Shown in pieces: positions 50,677 through 63,830 of a stretch of 64,000 nt of DNA. The DNA lies in assembly GCA_963965975.1 (NCBI GenBank), contig OZ014412.1, forward strand, positions 3,474,501 to 3,538,500, written 5' to 3'. Under the pieces are notes generated by a model. The model was not told the DNA's origin, did no database searches, and was given only the letters and a program-made list of their open reading frames with translations. A program made the translations under genes and the position numbers. The DNA comes from Xestospongia bergquistia. Lineage: Eukaryota; Porifera; Demospongiae; Haplosclerida; Petrosiidae. Positions within the stretch are counted from its first letter, which is position 1. Every line of letters begins with the position of its first letter.

Positions 50677-52438
50677 CTCTAGTGATACATGTGTGTGTTG
50701 GTTATGTGTTAGTGTATATTCTATTAGATTTAATATAGAAATTATCACTATTTTGGTTCATTTGAATTATAATAATAAAATTTTTGGCGACACTCGAAAA
50801 TTAAGATTGATCAAAGTAAACGATATAATGTTTTTAATATATAAATCTTATAATATAGACTACAATAGTATATGATACAGTAGAGGATTATATAGATAGT
50901 ATAATTATATATGACAATTGCCACAAATCATATTAGCAAAAAAATCACTGACAATGGTATATAATAGTAATGTAATATAATATAATATTATATAATATAG
51001 ATATGACATTGTAATAATAAATGTGTTATTGATCTATTCCTTTGTTTATATAACACTGTAAGTTCTAAGAATTTAATGTTATAACATCTAATTGTATATG
51101 AAGAGATATATACAATATGCTGGAATATAGTAATAATCATATTAATATGTCATTATAATATTATATATCTAATTTATTGACAAACAACCATTCAATATGG
51201 TTCTCCATTACAAATACAACTTCAGTAACATATGATCAATTGTTATTAACATATCTAGTTCCCAAACACAACCTGTTGTATATGAACAATAGTTGATTGT
51301 TATGACATTATTAGTATCAAAAGATAGAGGATATATTGAATTCATGGAAACTTATTATTTTAATTTAATATCAATAATAAAAAAAGTGTATGTCTATAGT
51401 GTATAATAGTAGTATATGAGAATCAAATAGACAGTAGTACTGCCCATATATAATAATATTATTTAGTTATATTATAGATAAGCACTAGTTGATGACAAAA
51501 TACAACTTTAATATCACTTTGATATATCAGTTATTTGTTTACTGTAGTGTAATGATAATGTCTTATATATAATGATCACTAATAGATTTAGGAGTTCATT
51601 TTATTATAATAATTATATTATTATATTCTCTTAAAACTAATTAATATATTAATATACCAATGTACCGATATATTAATGCACCAATATACTAATGTACCAA
51701 TGTACTAGCGTGTCAGTGTATCAATATACTAATGTACCAATGAACTAATATACCAAAGTACTACTGTCCTAATGTACAAAATGTATTAATGCACCAATAT
51801 ACTTTTGTACCAATGTACCAATATACATTGGTACATTGATACCAATGTACATTTATACAATAATATACAATAATACTAATATACCAATATCTAATAATAA
51901 TTAATCGTCTCCTGTCAGCTTTTAAAAATAAAGTGATTTATGATTTGAAAGAAGAGAACTATAGGCTATGACAGATTAGTTGTAATGAATTCTTTCCTTC
52001 TAGACAGTCCATCTTGACCACATATAGATGTGATTAGATTTTGTTTAATAGTATACCATTAATTTTAGTAATAATAGTATACCATAAATTTTATAGACTA
52101 CATGGTCTATATAATCTATAACTATACAAAGTATGGACATTGAGTTGTTGTCATATTTTGTACTTTGAGATTTATTCTAACAGCTTGTAGTTTACATTTT
52201 TTGTCATCATACTAGTTCTTGAATTCTTGATTTTGTGAACATGTCACTATATTGTTAAGACAAGTCAATATTAATTAAGTTATCTCTATCTCTGTCAGTT
52301 AGAACAACTCTCTTACTGTGATATTCTACTTTCAGTACTCATTTATAATAATTGTATGTGTATTTGATCATTCTGACGTCAATATCAACACAGTAACCTC
52401 TATGATGTTAACAATAAATGAATGATTGTGTTTCATAC

Positions 52439-52475
<37 letters not shown>

Positions 52476-52930
52476 GTGAATGTTGATATATGAGCAATGA
52501 ACACCATAATATATCAAACATTAAATTAACAATCTAGTCATTATTATATAAATAGATTTATTGTCTATGATATTACAATCAATATTTCAATTAAATTTAT
52601 TTATGATGTCATTAAGCTACTGTTTATCACAACAATCATATTGATAATATTTATATTGCTTTAGGAAATAATACAGAAATAATAAAGACAGATATTAACA
52701 CACTGATTGATATTCATTTAAACATTTTATATATTAAGTTTATGTTATTGCATAAAATAGTTTAGCAGAGTTATTAGAGTATGTACTAAAATGAACAATA
52801 ATTGAATCCATAATCCATTTGTTTATGTTACCTAGCAACAAATATTTCAATAATATTCAATAGTAATTACATTAAGCAATAGCTAGGTATGTATAATGTA
52901 GTAAATTCTGAGAAAAAGGATGAGTAGTCA
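50677..52930. other. Intergenic; 51570-52930 is duplicated downstream of A4
   Basis: No gene. 51640-51900 is a degenerate array of short ATACCAATGTA-like units with a small fold-back (TGTACCAATGTACCAATATACATTGGTACA). 52440-52473 is a (TA)n tract that marks the empty site of the transposon found in the second copy. From 51570 on, the sequence recurs at 57060-58935. Confidence 0.65.
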
Positions 52931-52971
52931 GTAATTTTGTCATTTATCATGTAATAATGTTTTCTCATTAG

Positions 52972-54132
52972 CTACATTTAATGTTCAAAATGGTAGTGTA
53001 ACAGTCATCAACTCTACCATTGGTAAAGTTTGTTTTACATGTCATTTTCTTGAGGGTAGTCAATCACAAGGATGTTATATTGAATATAACTCACTTATAA
53101 CAGACTACTACAGTGGTAATATTACCATAGTGAGAACATCAGTAAATACCAGTACTGCTAGTAAATGTGTGACAAGAATATATACCAGTAACTATAATGT
53201 GACATTTTATGATATGGATTATAACAATGTACCATATACTACTGAGTATGCTGTAAAACTGACTAATCAACCTGTAATTACTCTACCCCTTATTACTATG
53301 TCTATACCAGCCACGATATCATCAAATGTAATTGTTAATACCTTGACACCTCCATCACCTGGACCATCTTATGGAATCAGTGACAGCAGTAAGTTATCAT
53401 ATTATTATTACAATTGATAATACAGTCTATATTACTAATATTATTATAGTGGAAAGTGTTCAAAGTGGTCTACATATAATAATTCCAGGTATATATGTTA
53501 ATTCGGTATTTTGTAGTTGTGTTGTTATTATGGCTTTCTCATATCAGCAGATACCAATACTGCTAGTAAATGTGTGACAAGAATATATACCAGTAACTAT
53601 AATTCAACACTTAATGATATAGATGATAACAATAATATTTACATGAATGAATATGCTGCTAAGATAAATCCTCAACCTGTAATTGGTCCATCCCCTCCTA
53701 CTCTGTCTTTATCAACTTCCATATCATCAAATGTAACTACTACTACCTTGTCATCTTCATCACATATATTACCACCATTTACAGGATATTATTATAGTAA
53801 GCTGTCATATTATTATTACAATTATAGTCTGTATTAATACTATTATAGTGGAAAATGTCCAAGGTGATCCACTGGAGATAATAATTGGTATGTTTAACTT
53901 ATATATAGTGCTCTAATTGTGAACTTTATTTTATAGTTGTTATTGCTGTAACTGTATTTTTGATTATTATTGTTAGTTATTGGTATAATTCTATGTAGAG
54001 TCAAGATAAGAAAATTTAAGTCTTAAAAGTAATAATAATAACTGCAAGTTTCAATGTCACATGCTTCTAGGTAAATATATGCTATCACCAGACATTGATA
54101 TTGATATAAACACAGAACAAAAAGTTACATAA
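52972..54132 (+). pseudogene. Short-tailed receptor pseudogene: two fused 3' halves
   Basis: Begins at a Cys-rich exon (52972-53390, CFTCHF, GCYIEY) with acceptor and donor, then a linker exon (about 53449-53488) as in A5. The TM exon is replaced from about 53548 by the middle of a second Cys-rich exon (SKCVTRIYTSNYN), followed by its stalk, linker (53848-53887) and a TM exon (from 53937) that loses frame after VIAVTVFLIII. The final exon (KYMLSPDID, TAA near 54130) is recognisable. No Ig or FN3 exons precede it. It arose from unequal exchange between two short-tailed genes. Confidence 0.75.
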
Positions 54133-54420
54133 ATACTGAAGTAATACATTCAATGTTGGAGTATTTGATAATCTAAGAGAATCATTGTCAAGAAAATATC
54201 TATAATTTATGCTAGATGTCTTTTAGTCCTGTTTCAGAGTTGGAATTTGACATTATTCAAGTTGTTATAATATATTGTTATTTAGAAAAGTTAACAATTA
54301 TAATCATCACACAAAGCCAATGAATTAAATAGGACATGTGACTACTATCATGACATTAATAACATTCATACACTTACACTTTATAAAAAATGCCCAATAC
54401 CAGTACAAAACAGTTATTGA

Positions 54421-55205
54421 TCAATGTTCAATCACACCATATGCAGTACATGTGTTCATCTCTAGTTCAGTAGTAGGTAGTGTATTAGTGATCATATCAA
54501 CAGTCTCATATTGAGGTAGACCTTGATGTAGGACAGTATCTGTTAGTGGATTAACAGGAGATGGTATAGTACCTACAATGGATAATACCATTTACTAACT
54601 ATACCCACTGTTAGTATTACCTTGTCTCATTGACTTAGTTCTTCTTATCCAACATATCACTATATGTACTAGTATAGTACATACTAGTATTAGAACTGAC
54701 ACACAAACATGACTACCTATATTAATAATACAGCTGTATATAACTATTATATTATAACAATACTCAGTTATTATTTTAACTTTTATATTTATTGACAGAA
54801 ACTCATGAGATCTAGTTTCTGTTTGATGTAACAATGCGACTAGCTAGACTAATTATTAATAAAAATAATTGTATCATTATCTCTGAATATACCAGCAGCT
54901 GTTAGAAATCCTTTATTGATTTGTGTATCATCTATATAACATACATACGGATATAATAATGATAACAAATGTATTAATGTAGTCATAATGATTAGTTACT
55001 AGTCAAATGTTCCTGTAGTGACTACAACCATAGAAACAGGAAATGTTTTGTGAGATAGGTAGGTTGGTTATAATCCAATAATAGTGATATTATATCCTCC
55101 TCTTCAATATCATATACATACATATTATATATACCACTAGGTAGATCATATGTATATCCAATTACTCTACTACTACGTACTGGAGAACATAGTACTGTAG
55201 GTAGA
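54421..55205 (-). pseudogene. C3: type C receptor pseudogene, 3' half only
   Basis: Tail exon (about 54572-54421, PQYETV in place of PQYENV, AAYGVI-like TAYGVI, TGA) and TM exon (about 54716-54622) are intact with splice sites. The linker exon has lost its donor. The Cys-rich exon (55205-55020) has a deletion of about 30 bases and is cut at 55205. At that point forward A4 Ig sequence begins, so exons 1-5 and the divergent promoter are deleted. Confidence 0.8.
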
Positions 55206-55249
55206 GGAAATTATTATTAGTAAACTAGATTGTTACAAGTGAATCACCT

Positions 55250-56984
55250 ACCTCCAGTCTTACCTGCTATACCTGGATATCCTCAATATAACAATACAGT
55301 TGTGAGAGGTGTTGCATTTGGAAATGTGGATAACAGTCTCTACAATAACAATAATGAGTCTACTCTGAGAATACAAGGTAACATACTCTCTGATATATGC
55401 CATTATATCTCCTCTCATTAGGTGAACTAGCTGCTGTCAATAACTTGATATGTCAAGTACAAAGTCAGTATATAAACTGTTCCTGGTCTCCTCCCTTTTC
55501 TCTGGTATCCATACCTGGTTATATCATCAATGTTACTTATGAAGGAGAACTAGTTACACAGAACACTACATCTTCCACAACATGGCAGTACAACTATTGT
55601 CTCAGTCAATTTGGTACATATACAATTAGTGTAGCTGGTAATAACTCAGCTGGAGAAGGAGAGATAAGTACTACATCAGTTGTAGTACTAGAAGGTAAGT
55701 AAAGTAGTTACTTTTAAAATGATTATCAATGACATGTATTCATAGACTTGATTATTAACTATAATGTGACTCTTGATAAGTACATTAGAAGTATTAACTT
55801 TTGGTAAACAATACAATTATTTTAAACTTACTAAAATATTTATTAACAATAGATAACATTACTGAATTTAATGTGACTCTTAAAAGATTATCAAATGGTA
55901 CTTACCTGATCAGTTATATTATTGAGGTATGATAACTTTTTATTAATAGTTATTATTATATTTAATATTCTATTTAGACTATGTATTCTATACAGCCATT
56001 ATTAATATCAATCAATTTAATCAATAATAATGGAACAATTGTATTCACATCTAATGTAATTGATGATGTTGTTGGAAATACTTTAATGAGAAGCGTAAAT
56101 ATTATAATAACAAGAAGGCAAAAATGGAAAATGACTTTGATGTTGAAATATAACTGCTCATCTTTAACAGTTAATTCACCAACTAAAATAATTTGTAAGT
56201 CTGTTTAATTATATATTATTCCTATTAGTAATTTTCATTAGCTACATTTGATATTCAAAGAGGTTATGTAGTAGTCATGAACCCAACAACTGGAGAAGTT
56301 TGTTTTACTTGTTATTTTCTTAAGGGTAGTCAATCACAAGGATGTTATATTGAATATAACTCACTTATAACAGACTACTACAGTGGTAATATTACCATAG
56401 AGAGAACATCAGTAGATACCAGTACTGCTAGTAAATGTGTGACAGGAATATATACCAGTAACTATAATGTGACATTTTATGATATGGATTATAACAATGT
56501 AAAATATACTACTGAGTATGCTGTAAAACTGACTAATCAAACTGTTAGTTGCTTACCCATTCCAATTCAAACTTCCTCCACATCACATCCATCTTTTACA
56601 AATCAAAGTATGTCATCATCATCACCAACTAATAGTGAGTCACTACTTTATTGTCACAATTATTAATATTTTCTACAGCAGCAAATAGTTTCCTACTACT
56701 TAAAATTGGTATGTACATTTATGTAGAGAAATTTTTATTTTCATTTTAAAATAGTGACTGCTATGATTTTAGTACTAGCAGCTGTTATAAGTGTGATTAT
56801 TATATCAATAACATTTTTGTTATTGATTATATTCAAACACATAAAAAAGACCCAAAATGGAAGAAGACAACAAGGTAGTTTCAAGACAATAGTTATAAAA
56901 TGAACATATTTCAACATCACATATACAGAAAATATATATAATGAAATGGGACCACAAGACATTGAACTCGAGGTTAATGAGGAT
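55250..56984 (+). pseudogene. A4: type A receptor pseudogene, lacks leader and signalling tail
   Basis: Partial Ig exon (from about 55255 to 55379, its second Cys replaced: VVRGVA), then good exons 55422-55694 (FN3), 55853-55926, 55978-56194, 56242-56634 (Cys-rich), 56679-56708, 56755-56874 (TM), 56929-56984 (NIYNEM). All keep splice sites and frame. The start and signal peptide are deleted with C3's 5' half, and the ITIM and Death exons are absent because sequence jumps at about 57045 to what lies 1.7 kb further on in the A3 locus. Exons 2-5 are closest to A2 (shared QYNYCLSQ insertion and decayed exon 4 copy), exons 7-9 to A3. Confidence 0.8.
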
Positions 56985-57059
56985 GTAAGTTCTATATTAT
57001 CATAATTATTATACAGAAGTTTCTAATTTAAATATAGTATTACCATATATAATATATAT

Positions 57060-58433
57060 AATGATCACTAATAGATTAGGAGTTCATTTTATTATAATAA
57101 TTATATTATTATATTCTCTTAAAACTAATTAATATATTAATATACCAATGTACCAATATATTAATGCACCAATATACTAATGTACCAATGTACTAGCGTG
57201 TCAGTGTATCAATATACTAATGTACCAATGTACCAATGGACTAATATACCAAAGTACTACTGTCCTAATGTACAAAATGTATTAATGCACCAATTTACTT
57301 TTGTACCAATGTACCAATATACATTGGTACATTGATACCAATGTACATTTATACAATAATATACAATAATACTAATATACCAATATCTAATAATAATTAA
57401 TCGTCTCCTGTCAGTTTTTAAAAATAAAGTGATTTATGATTTGAAAGAGGAGAACTATAGGCTATGACAGATTAGTTGTAATGAATTCTTTCCTTCTAGA
57501 CAGTCCATCTTGACCACATATAGATGTGATTAGATTTTGTTTAATAGTATACCATAAATTTTATAGACTACATGGTCTATATAATCTATAACTATACAAA
57601 GTATGGACATTGAGTTGTTGTCATATTTTGTACTTTGAGATTTATTCTAACAGCTTGTAGTTTACATTTTTTGTCATCATACTAGTTCTTGAATTCTTGA
57701 TTTTGTGAACATGTCACTATATTGTTAAGACAAGTCAATATTAATTAAGTTATCTCTATCTCTGTCAGTTAGAACAACTCTCTTACTGTGATATTCCACT
57801 TTCAGTACTCATTTATAATAATTGTATGTGTATTTGATCATTCTGACGTCAATATCAACACAGTAACCTCTATGATGTTAACAATAAATGAATGATTGTG
57901 CTTCATACATTTATATATATATATCAGGCTTGGGGTCAAATACATGAGTATTTGTATTTAGCTGTATTTAAATACTTTTTTGGAGTATTTGTATTTGTAT
58001 TTGTATTTTGAAATTTTGAAACAGGAAGTATTTGTATTTGTATTCAAATACTTCGTGAATTCTTCAAATACTCCTTTTTAAATTGTTTGTTTCTTCTGCA
58101 AGATTATGTGTAAGATTGATTGACACCTATAAGTACCTACAAGTTATATACACTATGTGACTATCTGTGACAAAACATTTGAAGAACTTGTGTTTATTAG
58201 ATGCAGTCAATAATTTGTAATGATTAGTTAATTATATGTAAAATCAAATAATGGGGATGTTCTGGGATAGTACAAAGAAGTATTTCAAAAGTATTTAAAT
58301 ACTTTTCAAAGTATTTGTATTTGTATTTAAAATACATTCCTGTTAGAAGTATTTGTATTTGTATTTTGTATTTCATATTTTGAGAGTATTTGTATTTGTA
58401 TTTAAATACTATTCAATGTATTTGACCCCATCC

Positions 58434-58477
<44 letters not shown>

Positions 58478-58935
58478 GTGAATGTTGATATATGAGCAAT
58501 GAACACCATAATATATCAAACATTAAATTAACAATCTAGTCATTATTATATAAATAGATTTATTGTCTATGATATTACAATCAATATTTCAATTAAATTT
58601 ATTTATGATGTCATTAAGCTACTGTTTATCACAACAATCATATTGATAATATTTATATTGCTTTAGGAAATAATACAGAAATAATAAAGACAGATATTAA
58701 CACACTGATTGATATTCATTTAAACATTTTATATATTAAGTTTATGTTATTGCATAAAATAGTTTAGCAGAGTTATTAGAGTATGTACTAAAATGAACAA
58801 TAATTGAATCCATAATCCATTTAATTATGTTGCCTAGCAACAAATATTTCAATAATATTCAATAATAATTACATTAAGCAATAGCTAGGTATGTATAATG
58901 TAGCAAATTCTGAGAAAAAGGATGAGTAGTCAGTA
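57060..58935. repeat. Segmental duplicate of 51570-52930
   Basis: Nearly the same sequence as downstream of A3, including the ATACCAATGTA-like array (57130-57390). It is interrupted by the insertion at 57925-58436, and one TATACCATTAATTTTAGTAA unit present near 52050 is missing here. Non-coding. Confidence 0.85.
57925..58436. mobile_element. hAT-like MITE, 512 bp, inserted in a TA repeat
   Basis: Ends are CAGGCTTGGGGTCAAATACA and, inverted, CAGGGATGGGGTCAAATACA. Such CAGGG...GGGGTCAA terminal repeats are typical of non-autonomous hAT elements. The interior is built from GTATTTGTATTT motifs and has no reading frame. Flanks give ATATATAT on both sides, compatible with an 8-bp target duplication but uninformative inside a TA tract. 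The orthologous position at 52440-52473 is empty, so insertion followed the segmental duplication. Confidence 0.85.
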
Positions 58936-59084
58936 GTATTTGTTTATCATATAAAAATTATTCAAACATAAAAATCATTGGTTATGTTACTTAATGTGTG
59001 ATCTCAGAAATAATGGATTTTTGATATTACATATGCCTTTTTACCATTGACAATGTATACTTGAGTATAATGTACTGTTGTACT

Positions 59085-59310
59085 GCCATATTAATAATTT
59101 AGACACTCTAGTAGGTTGGTCAGTTCTAATACTGGTATGTATTGTACTAGTACATATAGTGATATGTTGGATAAGAAGAACTAAGTCACTGAGACAAGTT
59201 AATACTAACAGTATGAATAGTTTGTAAATGGTATTATCCATTGTAGGTACTGTATTGTCTCCTGTTAATCCACTAATAGATACTGTCCCTCATTAAGTTA
59301 TTCCTCAATA
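59085..59310 (+). pseudogene. Type C TM and tail relic, forward orientation
   Basis: Forward match to the C1 TM exon (CWIRRTKSLRQ region near 59160-59200) and to the first half of the tail exon (59245-59310). The tail ends before the PQYEN motif (CCTCAATATGCATG), and the donor after the TM exon is GTTAAT. Confidence 0.7.
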
Positions 59311-59424
59311 TGCATGTACAATAAATTGCTTACAGAATTGAGTTACATTATAATCTTACTGTTTTATTAAAAGTTAATTATCAAATATTTATTGAACAAA
59401 AGCAATATATAGATATATATTACT

Positions 59425-59555
59425 AATATATATAATATACTACCAGTGGACATATACTAGTAATATTACTGATATATCTAATATAGTACTAGTGAATATA
59501 TACTGGTAATATACTGATATATCTAATATACTACCAGTGAACATATACTGATAAT
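59425..59555. repeat. Three-unit outlier of the 46-bp minisatellite
   Basis: Same unit as 24990-26093, about 33 kb away, with more variation. Its presence suggests transfer of repeat units between distant sites or an ancestral duplication. Confidence 0.85.
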
Positions 59556-59559
59556 ATCA

Positions 59560-60963
59560 CTAACATACCATTGATGTCATTGGTGCAATAATATAGTTTG
59601 CTTAGCTTAGCACCATAACTTTCCTTACATGTTAATAATTTTTTTTTATTTTTTTTCTTTCTTTTTAATATTTATATCTATTCACAACATAAAATAAATA
59701 TAATTGTTATATAAATTGATATAACAGTACCAATAAAAGTGATCTTGTGACAAATGAATGGTTGTACTTTGAGTTTGAGATTTTGTAAATCCATGTTGTA
59801 ATTTTATGTTGCTGCATGTTTATATAATAATAGTATTAATTACTACAATCCACTTCTATAATAATTATTTATCTATGTATTTTTAGCAGTTGACAACTAC
59901 GCTAGCTGTTTTACATTGTCAGTAGTTGTTAGACATTTTTAGTGTGTAATGAAGAAGTGCATGTTTTTAATGATATTTATGAGCACTGTCATCAGTAAGC
60001 TATGAATTATGTTTTAAATGTCTATGCCTGCATGACAAGTAAACTTGTTTTTCAGAAATATCTAATAATCCTATGATAAACAATCAAACTAGCATTTTAT
60101 GATACATATTAATGAACATACTAAATTAACAACATCCTGGTATTTAATAGACTTTTTAAAAGTGTTGTTGTGTTGTTATACACCAGTAAAATGCACTGTC
60201 AGCACAGTTGGAATTCTAGGAACTATAGTTATAAACAAATAGTGTATGCAAATTCTAGAAGTGTCTATAATAACATTTCCAAGAAATATATCAAAAGTTA
60301 AAACATGTGAGTGAACATAATTTTAATTATGAGAAATTTTTGTAAAGACAAAAAGCAAATTCTTGGGACACTATATATGAATAATATACATATCTAAATA
60401 TATAATAACTACTTCCTCTTACAAAGGAATTAATACTACAATGATGATGTGTCCTTTATATGTTTGTATTCTTTGTAGATAGATGGATGGACAGCTGAAC
60501 AGACAAATACACAGGGAAACATAATGATTATATAATGAACTAAATTAGATTTGTTATAGTAATAATGGAATATGACATGATTTAAAATATGAACTGTTTG
60601 GATTTTATAATGTTATAATATAAAACAGGTATATTATACAAGTACTTATGATCACTACAAGTATAATCAGTTCCTATACTACACTGTATTAGTGGTCCAT
60701 AATGATATTCAGATATTCCAATAAGTAAATAATATAGAGACAGTGTTGTCAGACACAGTAGGGAGCTCGTCAAAAATTACGACTGATATCATCGCTCATT
60801 GCATCAGGTAATGTTAAAGTATGAATAATGTTAAAAAAAGTTGACAGCATATGAATAAAGTATACATATGCTGTAAAACTATGAACAGAACAGTGTGCAA
60901 AAATACCCAAGGATAGTAATTTCAAGTCTTCTTTAAAAGTAAATATCTTGTAGGTTGCTATTC

Positions 60964-60997
<34 letters not shown>

Positions 60998-61000
60998 CTC
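59560..61000. other. Intergenic upstream of A5
   Basis: No receptor exon. A stretch near 59948-60000 could start a small signal-like peptide (MKKCMFLMIFMSTVIS, then GTAAGC), similar in look to the family's first exons. No following Ig exon was found before A5's own first exon, so I do not call it a gene. Confidence 0.4.
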
Positions 61001-61039
61001 TTTTAATATTTCTTAGGTTGAATTAATTTTTCTTTTAAA

Positions 61040-63027
61040 ATGAAGCTTCTATCTTCACTCTACGTTGTATTACTTTTGTGTTCTCCTGTTTTTGGTACGA
61101 TCGGTAATTTATAAAGAAAAAAACACAGTTCTTTTATGATTACTTGTAGTTTACCATAGAATATATTGGATTATTATAAATATCAAATAATGAATTATGC
61201 ATAACAATACAAGCAATGTTAAGAGGTAGACTATTTCGTACGCGTTACTTATTTTTAATTGTATAGATGTGGAGTTCACATATACTCCATCTCCTAACAT
61301 TGGAGTCTATCAACTAGCACATTATCAATGTTCAGTAGATCATATTGGTGTGAGTATTACTTGGTATGTTAATGGAACAGCTTCAGATCATATCATAATC
61401 ATCAAACTTGGTGTTGTTAAAAGTGGAGGATCACAAGAATCTAATCTTACAATACCTGGATATCCTCAATATAACAATACAGAAGTGAAATGTCTTGCTT
61501 CAGGATTTGTTGATGGCATTTTTTATGGCAACTTTGATAATGCTACTCTGAGAATACAAGGTAACACATTCTCTGATATATGTCATCATATCTCCTCTCA
61601 TTAGGTCAACTAACTGCTGTCAACAACCTAACTTGCCATGTACAAAATCAGTATATAAATTGTTCCTGGTCTCCTCCTTTCTCTCTGGTATCCATACCTG
61701 ATTATATCCTCAAAGTTACTTGTGGAGAAGAATTAGTTACACAGAACACTACATCTTCTACAACATGGCAGTATTGTCCCAGTAAATTTGGTACATATAC
61801 AATTAGTGTAGCAGGTAATAACTCAGCTGGAGAAGGAGAGATAACTACTACATCAGTTGTAGTACCAGAAGGTAAGTAATGTAGTAAAGATAATTATCAA
61901 TGACATGTATACATAGACTCAATTACTAATTACTATGTGACTCTTAAAAGACTATCCAATGATACTTATTCCATTGATGTTATTGTCCAGGTATTAGAAC
62001 TTTTACTAAAGTACACTTTATATAATATCAATTTATTTAGACTATATATTCTCTATTACCAACATCAATATCTATTACTTTAACTGCAAGTAATGGAATT
62101 ATAATCATAGCTAATGGAAAAGCTGATATAATTGGAAATGAAATCTTTGGAAACATTAACATTGGGAAAACTGGGAGACAAAAATGGACTGTGAATTTAA
62201 TTTTAAACTATGATTGTAAATCTCTCACTAATAAGTCACCAGCTAAAACAATTTGTGAGTTTATAATTTTGTCATTTATCATATAATAATGTTTTCTCGT
62301 TAGCTACATTTAATGTTCAAAATGGTAGTGTAACAGTCACTAACTCTACTACTGGAGAAGTTTGTTTTACTTGTTATTTTCTTGAGGGTAGTCAATCACA
62401 AGGATGTTATATTGAATATAACTCACTTATAACAGACTACTACAGTGGTAATATTACCATAGTGAGAACATCAGTAGATACCAGTACTGCTAGTAAATGT
62501 GTGACAGGAATATATACCAGTAACTATAATGTGACATTTTATGATATTGATTATATGGAGGAGTATGCTGTTAAGATAACTCAACAATCTCTAATTGGTC
62601 TATCCCCTCCTCCTACTCTCTCAATACCAACCTCCATATCATCAAGTGTAACTACAACTACCTTATCATCTCCATCACCTACATTATGTCTTCAAAACTG
62701 TGACGACAGTAAGTTATCATATTATTATTACAACTGATAATATACTCTGTATTATTACTATTATAGTGGGAGGTGTTCAAGGTGATCTACATATAATAAT
62801 TCCAGGTATATATGTTAATGATATATTTGATGGTTGTGTTGTTATTGTGACTTTCTTTTACAGTTGTTGTTGTAGTAACTGTAGTAACTGTTATTATTGT
62901 TGTCATCATATTATTAGTATTTATGAGAAGAGTCTTACGAAAATGTAAGTTTGAAATTTCAATATTATGATGACTACAAGTTTCAATATCACATATAGGT
63001 ATTAATAACGAATATGAAAATGGATGA
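61040..63027 (+). CDS. A5: short-tailed Ig-FN3 receptor with YENG terminus
   Basis: Predicted 485 aa in nine exons: 61040-61094, 61267-61560, 61605-61871, 61917-61990, 62041-62254, 62304-62708, 62767-62805, 62864-62944, 62999-63027. Signal peptide 1-18; Ig about 19-116 (QCSVDHIG, VKCLASG); FN3 117-205; beta-rich 206-301; Cys-rich domain 302-400 (CFTCYF, GCYIEY, SKCVTG); Ser/Thr stalk ending LCLQNCDD; TM about 450-470, very Val/Ile-rich, then MRRVLRK. The cytoplasmic tail ends CINNEYENG: one tyrosine in a YEN context (Grb2-type pYxN). There is no ITIM or Death domain. A TTTCTTAG tract 25 bases before the ATG suggests a leader intron. It represents the intact form of the short-tailed class to which A1 and the 52972 pseudogene belong. 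Confidence 0.85.
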
Positions 63028-63560
63028 CTCTAAATTGTAATATTCTGTACATTCTAGGAGCTGTCTTAAATATTTAGCAACTATAAAAGCATATAATGTT
63101 TTATAAAGTATTATCTTGTCTTACTCTCTAATATGTCTATCAATTTTAAAAATTATATTTAAATTGAAAAAAATATCACATCAAATAATAGCTAACACAT
63201 ACAGGAACTAATGGAGGGAGGGAAAAAAGGGATTGTCAGTTATAGTTTATGTAGCTATAGTAATAAATTATATTAACTTCAGAGACATTTACTTTCTTAA
63301 TTGTATAATCTCACATGACAAATACATTACATACATATGTAGACTTTAATAACATATACTGGACACCCACAATGCTATGAATATAGAATTCAAACAAGAT
63401 ATGATACTATCAGCAAAAAAGAGATAGATATGACAGATCATGATTCTAAGAATTGCTACTGTGACTATCAAATGTAATAAGATAAATAACAGAATATATA
63501 ATCAATACCATATCACTAGTAAACTTTAAATATAAGTAACTGTGTATCAGCAACGAAGTT
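63028..63560. other. Intergenic downstream of A5
   Basis: No gene. AATAAA occurs near 63262. Otherwise featureless AT-rich DNA. Confidence 0.5.
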
Positions 63561-63564
63561 TTTA

Positions 63565-63830
63565 TCACTATATGTACTAGTACAGTACACACCAGAGTAT
63601 TAGAACTGATAGATCCATTAAAGTGTCTAAATTATTATTATGGCAGTATAACATATATATACTAATACAGTAGAACTGACACACCCACTAGACTATATAT
63701 GACCATTGACAATACATACTTGAGTATAATGTATTGTTGTACTGCCATAATAATAATTTAGACACTTTAATGGATCTATCAGTTCTAATACTGGTATGTA
63801 CTGTACTAGTACATATAGTGATATGTTGGA
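63565..63830. repeat. Long inverted repeat made from type C TM-exon DNA
   Basis: 63565-63655 is, with few mismatches, the reverse complement of 63740-63830. Both arms carry the type C TM exon start (GTTCTAATACTGGTATGTAC). The loop contains another short copy (GACACACCCACTAGACTA). Confidence 0.75.

Noticed and set aside
59948..60000. Additional receptor first exon (MKKCMFLMIF...) upstream of A5
   Set aside because: Looks like a signal exon with a GTAAGC donor, but no Ig exon follows before A5's own first exon at 61040.
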